Assembly: GCF_022701295.1 (NCBI RefSeq)
Contig: NZ_CP033204.1
Span: 2,232,001 to 2,296,000, forward strand
Direction: 5' to 3'
Source: Sphingopyxis sp. YF1
Lineage (GTDB): Bacteria > Pseudomonadota > Alphaproteobacteria > Sphingomonadales > Sphingomonadaceae
DNA length: 64,000 nucleotides
Shown here in pieces: positions 59,778 through 64,000 of the stretch. The position numbers and the translations under genes were made by a program. The notes beneath the pieces are model-generated. The model saw only the letters and a program-made list of their open reading frames with translations, did no database searches and was not told the origin of the DNA. Every line of letters starts with the position of its first letter. Position 1 is the stretch's first letter.

Positions 59778-60757
59778 GGGCGCTGGATCAGCGTGCGCGC
59801 GGCGGGACGCCGGCGCGCGGGCGGGAAGTTGATGCGCTCCTCCTCGATCACCAGCGGCACGCCGCGGCTGCGCTCGGCGAGCATGCGGACCTGCTCGCCG
59901 ATCAGCCCGAGGAAGAGCAGCAACACCGCAAAGAGCGCGGCGCCGAGCGCAAGGCCGAGCAGCGCCCAGACCGGCCCCTCCAGCGCCAGCGCGGCGATAC
60001 CGCCGACCAGCAGCACGAAGGCCAGCGCCATCGTGCAGCCCGACAGCAGCAGCGGCAGGCGCAGCAGCGACTTCGCCGATCCCGCGAGCCCCGACAGCGC
60101 AAAGGAGGCGAGCGCGGCAAAATCATTCTTGCTCTCGCCCGCCGCGCGCTGCGGCCGGTCGAACGGCACGAGCGCGAGGCGGAAACCGCTCTCGACGACC
60201 ATGCCGCGAAAAAAGGGTTCGGGCTCGTTCCACGCCGCCAGCGTGTCGATCACCGCGCGGTCGAACAGCCCGAACCCCGTCGCCCCGGGGATCACCGGAT
60301 AGTCGCCGAAGCGGCGCAGAAAGGCATAGCCCAGATGCCGCGCCGCGCGGAGCGGCAGCGCCGCCCGCTCGGACCGGCGCTGGCCGAGTACGACCTGTGC
60401 GCCGCCGCGCCACTGCGCGACGAAATCGCCGATCATATCGGGGGGGTCCTGGAAATCGGCGCACATCCCGATCACCGCGCGCCCCTCGGCCTGATAGAGG
60501 CCATAGGTCGGCGAGCGCATCTGGCCGTAGTTGCGGTTGTTGAAGATCACGCGAACGCGCGCATCGACGCGGCACAACTCGCGCATGATCGCTCGCGTGC
60601 CGTCGGTCGAACCATTGTCGATCAGGATGATCTCGTGGCTCGCCGCGTGGCGCACCGCCTCGGCGGTCACCGCCGCGACGATCGCCGCGACATTCTCTGC
60701 CTCGTTGAAGCAGGGAATGACGATCGACAGTTCGGGGCGCCCCTCCTCCGCGGTCAT
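59774..60757 (-). CDS. Family 2 glycosyltransferase with C-terminal membrane helices
   Basis: The 327-residue product has an N-terminal GT-A domain (LSIVIPCFNEAENVAAIV, IILIDNGSTDGTRAIM, IGMCADFQDPPDMI with the metal-binding D-x-D equivalent). Two C-terminal membrane helices follow (about 233-255 and 265-290). This is the layout of polyprenyl-phosphate sugar transferases such as ArnC and GtrB. It could supply the lipid-linked donor used by the GT-C enzymes of the operon. Both ends overlap by 4 bases. Confidence 0.88.
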   Translation of the reverse strand: MTAEEGRPELSIVIPCFNEAENVAAIVAAVTAEAVRHAASHEIILIDNGSTDGTRAIMRELCRVDARVRVIFNNRNYGQMRSPTYGLYQAEGRAVIGMCADFQDPPDMIGDFVAQWRGGAQVVLGQRRSERAALPLRAARHLGYAFLRRFGDYPVIPGATGFGLFDRAVIDTLAAWNEPEPFFRGMVVESGFRLALVPFDRPQRAAGESKNDFAALASFALSGLAGSAKSLLRLPLLLSGCTMALAFVLLVGGIAALALEGPVWALLGLALGAALFAVLLLFLGLIGEQVRMLAERSRGVPLVIEEERINFPPARRRPAARTLIQRP

Positions 60758-61860
60758 GGCGCGCCGTCCGTCCCCCGGCTCCGGAACAGGCGGACGCCGG
60801 TCGCGGGCGCATAGATTTCGGTGAACAGCGCGCCGAGGACGACGAGCGCGAGCAAGGCGACCGCGGCGATATTATATTTGCGGTCGGCGTCGACCCGCGG
60901 CGCTTCCAGCACCTGCACGCTCGACGCCGTCTCGCCCGCGAGCGTCTCGACCGCGACCTCTTCGGACGAACGCGCATAAACCTCGTACAGCGCCTGCGCG
61001 AAGCGATAGTCGCGATAGAGGTCAAGATATTCGCCCGACACCTCGCTCAGCCCCGCGACATTCGGGCCCGCCGCGCCGGACGCGGGGGTCGCGCTGCGCG
61101 CGATCTGGGCGCGGAGCGAGGCGACCTCGGACTGCACCGCCATCAGCTGCGGATTCTCGGGTCCCTGGAATTTCTGCAGCGTCGTGAGTTCGACCTGCTT
61201 CGCCTGCAATCGCGCCTCGAGCCCCGCGCGTACCGACAGCGCCGAGCCGAGTTCGGCCTGCGGTTCGGCGAGCCGGTTGCGGCGGCGGAAGTCGTTCAGC
61301 GCGCTCTCGGTCCCGGCGACGCGGTCGGCGGCTTCCTTGAAACGCTGCATCACCACGGCGCGCTTGCGTTCGACGCGGTCCTTGCCCAGCGCGACGATGC
61401 GGTCGCTGATCGCCTCGACATAGGCCGCGGTCAGCGCCGCGGCCTCCTTCGCGTCGTGCGTGCGCACCTCGATCTCGATCATGCCGCCGGTCAGCGAGTG
61501 GATGTCGGCCTTGCGCGCCAGCGCGATGCGCGCCTTTTCGGGCGACGCATAGCCCCCCTCGCCGACCAGCTTCAGCCGCTTGATCACCGCCGCGGTGACC
61601 TCGTCGCTGCGGCTCACCGCCAGATACATGTCGATCTGCTGCTTCGCGCCGCCGAACAGCGCGGCAAAGCCCTGGAGCTGGCCGCCGAGCGCGTTCATCA
61701 TCGAACCGAGTCCGATGCTGTTGCTGTCCTGCGGCAGGATCTTGGCGCGCGCGACATAGGGCTGCGGAAAGACCGTCAGCAGCGCGAGGACCAGCGCGGC
61801 GAGCGCATAGGCGCGGCGGCGCAGCCGCGGGTCGGCGATCCAGGCGGTCACGCGGGTCAT
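60754..61860 (-). CDS. Wzz/KpsE-like polysaccharide chain-length or export protein
   Basis: The 368-residue product has a membrane helix near 13-33 and another near 335-355, with a long periplasmic coiled-coil domain between them (KRLKLVGEGGYASPEKARIA, later RLQAKQVELTTLQKF). The second helix is preceded by LEAPRVDADRKYN, the proline-containing pre-membrane segment of this family. It works with the Wza-like protein encoded just before it. Confidence 0.87.
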   Translation of the reverse strand: MTRVTAWIADPRLRRRAYALAALVLALLTVFPQPYVARAKILPQDSNSIGLGSMMNALGGQLQGFAALFGGAKQQIDMYLAVSRSDEVTAAVIKRLKLVGEGGYASPEKARIALARKADIHSLTGGMIEIEVRTHDAKEAAALTAAYVEAISDRIVALGKDRVERKRAVVMQRFKEAADRVAGTESALNDFRRRNRLAEPQAELGSALSVRAGLEARLQAKQVELTTLQKFQGPENPQLMAVQSEVASLRAQIARSATPASGAAGPNVAGLSEVSGEYLDLYRDYRFAQALYEVYARSSEEVAVETLAGETASSVQVLEAPRVDADRKYNIAAVALLALVVLGALFTEIYAPATGVRLFRSRGTDGAP

Positions 61861-63701
61861 TCGACCAGCGCCTTCACCGACGCCGCGCCGACCAGCCCGC
61901 CGAACAGGCTGCCCGTGATGTCGCGCAGCCGCGCCCAGAACTCGCCGCGGTTGGCGTCGATCGGGACATAGACGAGGTCGCCGGGCAGCGCGGGCGCGCG
62001 CAGCGTGCGCTTGCCCTCGGCCACCACCGTGCCGTTGGCACGCACCACGAACACCTCGCTCTTGTCGCCGATCTTCTGGAAACCGCCCGCCGATTCGACG
62101 AAATCGCCGACGGTCGCGCCGGGGCGATAGGCGAAGGAGGCGGGGCTCGGCACCGCACCGAACACGCCGACCGTCACCGGGCGCGACGGCACATGGATAT
62201 TGTCGTTATTCTCGAGGATCAGGTCGCCGGGCAGCGCCGCGGCATCGACCGGCAGATCGAAAACGAGCCGCCCGTCGGGCTCGCGGCGGCGGAGCTGCTC
62301 GACGATCGACTTGATCAGCGCGACATTGCCCGGCTGGACGAGCTGCGCGCGGTTGACCGACGTCACCGGCTGGCTCGACAGGAGCAGTTCGACATCGTCG
62401 ATCGCGCGGTCGTAGCTCAGCCTCTGCTGGTGCTTGACGCTCTCGCGTTTGATCACGCTGGCATAGGGAAAAGCCTCGGTGGTCAGCCCGCCCGCCTGCG
62501 CGACGACGTCGGCCATGCGCGTGCCCGGCTGGACATAATAATGGCCGGGGCGCGCGACCTCGCCGCTGACCGTGACGAGCACCGGCTGCTGGCGCAGCGG
62601 CCGCGCGATGCCGATGTTCGACAGGATGCGGATCACGTCGCCGCGCCGCGCCTTTTGCGTGCCCGCGTCGGCGGCCGAAACCTCGCGCCAGCCCGCGGCG
62701 TCGGGGCTGAGCGCGTTGAGCAGCATCAGCCGGCTGTCGTCGGCGACGGTGTTGACCCCGCCGGCATAGAGAATCGCGTCGGTCAGCACTTCCTGCGGCG
62801 CGAGCTCGAAGATCGCCTCGCGGTTGGCGCTGCCGATCACCGCGACCTCGGCGCCCGCGGGCGCGATATAGATGACGTCGCCGTTCTGGAGCGCCGCATC
62901 GCCGCGCTTGTCGCCCTTGAGCAGCAGGTCGTAGAGGTCGAAATCCGAGACGAGCTGCCCGCCGCGGCGGAGCTGGATCGACCGGAAGCTGCCGCCCGCC
63001 GCGGGACCGCCCGCCGCGAGCACCGCGTTGACCAGCGTCGACAGGCTGTTCACCGTATAGGAACCCGGGCGCGCCGCGAAGCCGGTGACATAGACCGTCA
63101 GGCCCTGCAGCCGCGCGACCCCGACCTCGAGGTGGAAACCGCGATACTGACGCGACACCTCGCGCTCGATCACCCCGTGCAGGTCGCCGTAGCGCACCCC
63201 GCCGACGCGCACCGCACCGACGCGCGGCACGAAGATCCGCCCTTCGCTGTCGACGACGAGGCGCAGCCCCGACGCCTGCACCGATCCGGTGAGCCCGAGC
63301 AGCAATTCGTCGCCGGGGCCCAGGCGATAGTCCGGAGGAATGGCCGTGGTCGGCGGTGCGGTGAAATCGCGCGCGCCGGGGACGAGCAGTTCGGCCCCGA
63401 AGCGGCGCAGCGGCTTGCCCGCGACCGCCGACACCCACGTCTCGAACTCGTTGGGCGGCGGCGGGGCCTTTGCCGCAACCGCTCCCCCCGGCTCGCCCGG
63501 ACGCACGGGATCGTCCGCCGCGATCACCGCGGGTTCGACCGTCCCGATCTCGACCGGCGGCACCGCGATCTGTTCGGTCGCCATCCCGCCCCCCGCGCCG
63601 GTGCCGCCCACCGGCGGCGCGAGCTGCGCCGACAGCGGCGCCGCAAGGCTCAGCGCCAGCACCAGCGAACCCGCTGCCAGCGGTCTAGACCCGATCATCA
63701 T
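61857..63701 (-). CDS. Wza-like outer-membrane polysaccharide export protein
   Basis: The 614-residue product has a signal peptide (about 1-26). A poly-export domain contains IPPDYRLGPGDELLLGLTGS (about 115-134). Several SLBB-type domains follow, including VYVTGFAARPGSYTVNSLST, VTVSGEVARPGHYYVQPGT and VGVFGAVPSPASFAYRPGAT. There is no lipobox Cys after the signal peptide. It is considerably longer than E. coli Wza (about 379), closer to multi-SLBB exporters. ATG codons at 63701 and 63698 are both possible; the former overlaps the upstream stop by 4 bases. Confidence 0.9.
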   Translation of the reverse strand: MMIGSRPLAAGSLVLALSLAAPLSAQLAPPVGGTGAGGGMATEQIAVPPVEIGTVEPAVIAADDPVRPGEPGGAVAAKAPPPPNEFETWVSAVAGKPLRRFGAELLVPGARDFTAPPTTAIPPDYRLGPGDELLLGLTGSVQASGLRLVVDSEGRIFVPRVGAVRVGGVRYGDLHGVIEREVSRQYRGFHLEVGVARLQGLTVYVTGFAARPGSYTVNSLSTLVNAVLAAGGPAAGGSFRSIQLRRGGQLVSDFDLYDLLLKGDKRGDAALQNGDVIYIAPAGAEVAVIGSANREAIFELAPQEVLTDAILYAGGVNTVADDSRLMLLNALSPDAAGWREVSAADAGTQKARRGDVIRILSNIGIARPLRQQPVLVTVSGEVARPGHYYVQPGTRMADVVAQAGGLTTEAFPYASVIKRESVKHQQRLSYDRAIDDVELLLSSQPVTSVNRAQLVQPGNVALIKSIVEQLRRREPDGRLVFDLPVDAAALPGDLILENNDNIHVPSRPVTVGVFGAVPSPASFAYRPGATVGDFVESAGGFQKIGDKSEVFVVRANGTVVAEGKRTLRAPALPGDLVYVPIDANRGEFWARLRDITGSLFGGLVGAASVKALVE

Positions 63702-64000
63702 GCGATGCCTTCTTCGTTCGCGGCGGTCTCGGCGAGCACGCCGAGCAACAGCTCGGCGGCGACGCGCCACAGGTCGGGGGTCGCCGCGGCGAGCATGCCC
63801 TGCCCCGCGCCGCCGACGCGCCACGGCGTGCCGTCCCAATGCGTCGCCCTGCCCCCGGCCTCGGTCAGGAACAGCGCGCCCGCGGCATGGTCCCACGGCA
63901 GGATGCGCTGGAACAGCGCGATATCGTCGTGCCCGAGCACAAGGCGCGGATAGCTTTCGGCGGCGCAGCGCGGCACCGGCTGCACCGCCAGCGCGCCCTC
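63698..64000 (-). CDS. Inositol monophosphatase family protein (5' end cut by window edge)
   Basis: Only the last 100 or so residues are present. The family signature of the C-terminal half is clear: ILPWDHAAGALFLTEAGGRA, where the W-D aspartate is a metal ligand. The frame is open through base 64000, so the start lies outside. It is the most upstream visible gene of the polysaccharide operon. Members act on inositol phosphates, sugar phosphates or PAP; which one is not decidable here. Confidence 0.85.
   Translation of the reverse strand, partial: EGALAVQPVPRCAAESYPRLVLGHDDIALFQRILPWDHAAGALFLTEAGGRATHWDGTPWRVGGAGQGMLAAATPDLWRVAAELLLGVLAETAANEEGIA

Overview
The window is a GC-rich (roughly two thirds G+C by eye) alphaproteobacterial chromosome segment. 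A sphingomonad, perhaps Sphingopyxis-like, is the best guess. This rests on the two large TonB-dependent receptors, the FecI/FecR pair, the GC-rich codon use and the flagellar gene content; it is inference, as there is no rRNA here to settle it. I see no tRNA, rRNA, CRISPR array or insertion sequence.

Bases 1-30900 hold a nearly complete flagellar locus. A flagellin gene runs off the left edge on the minus strand. It is divergent from a plus-strand export and switch operon, fliEFGHIJKLMNOPQR-flhB, followed by fliD and fliS. A minus-strand block then runs flgBCDEFGHIJKL, motA, motB and a FleQ/FlbD-like sigma-54 activator. Divergent from flgB are flgA, flgM, an flgN-like gene, a lytic transglycosylase, flhA and fliA. 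The control logic can be read from the DNA. Four sigma-54 boxes (GG-N10-GC) precede fliE, flgB, flgA and the transglycosylase-flhA-fliA operon. Four sigma-28 boxes (TTAA-like, N15, GCCGTTAA-like) precede fliC, fliD, motA and flgM. The activator, FliA and FlgM are all encoded here, so the locus carries its own class II to class III switch.

Bases 30950-32890 hold a small minus-strand cassette: a LuxR-type HTH protein with a C-terminal membrane anchor, a helical protein, a four-helix membrane protein and a MarR-type regulator. I recognise no described system in it.

Bases 33160-41120 are metabolic. They carry actP with its DUF485 partner, an iron-dependent alcohol dehydrogenase, the molybdoenzyme maturation pair fdhD-mobA, a DUF1345 membrane protein and a YdeP/FdhF-like molybdopterin oxidoreductase.

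Bases 41240-50540 form an outer-membrane and signalling island with visibly lower GC and relaxed codon use. It has a TonB receptor, two tandem paralogous secreted proteins, and a second TonB receptor with an N-terminal signalling (STN) domain. Divergent from these are an ECF sigma factor and a FecR-type anti-sigma factor. A TetR regulator and its divergent target (a predicted metal-dependent hydrolase plus a DUF2147 protein) follow, with a perfect operator palindrome between them.

Bases 52660-64000 are a tightly packed minus-strand surface-polysaccharide operon. It encodes an inositol-monophosphatase-like protein (cut by the right edge), a Wza-like exporter, a Wzz-like protein, a GT2 glycosyltransferase, a GT-C protein, an NAD-dependent sugar epimerase, a thiamine-diphosphate enzyme, a GtrA protein, a methyltransferase and a second GT-C glycosyltransferase. 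Eight consecutive junctions are exact 4-base stop/start overlaps. The thiamine-diphosphate enzyme beside a sugar epimerase suggests an unusual, perhaps branched, sugar.
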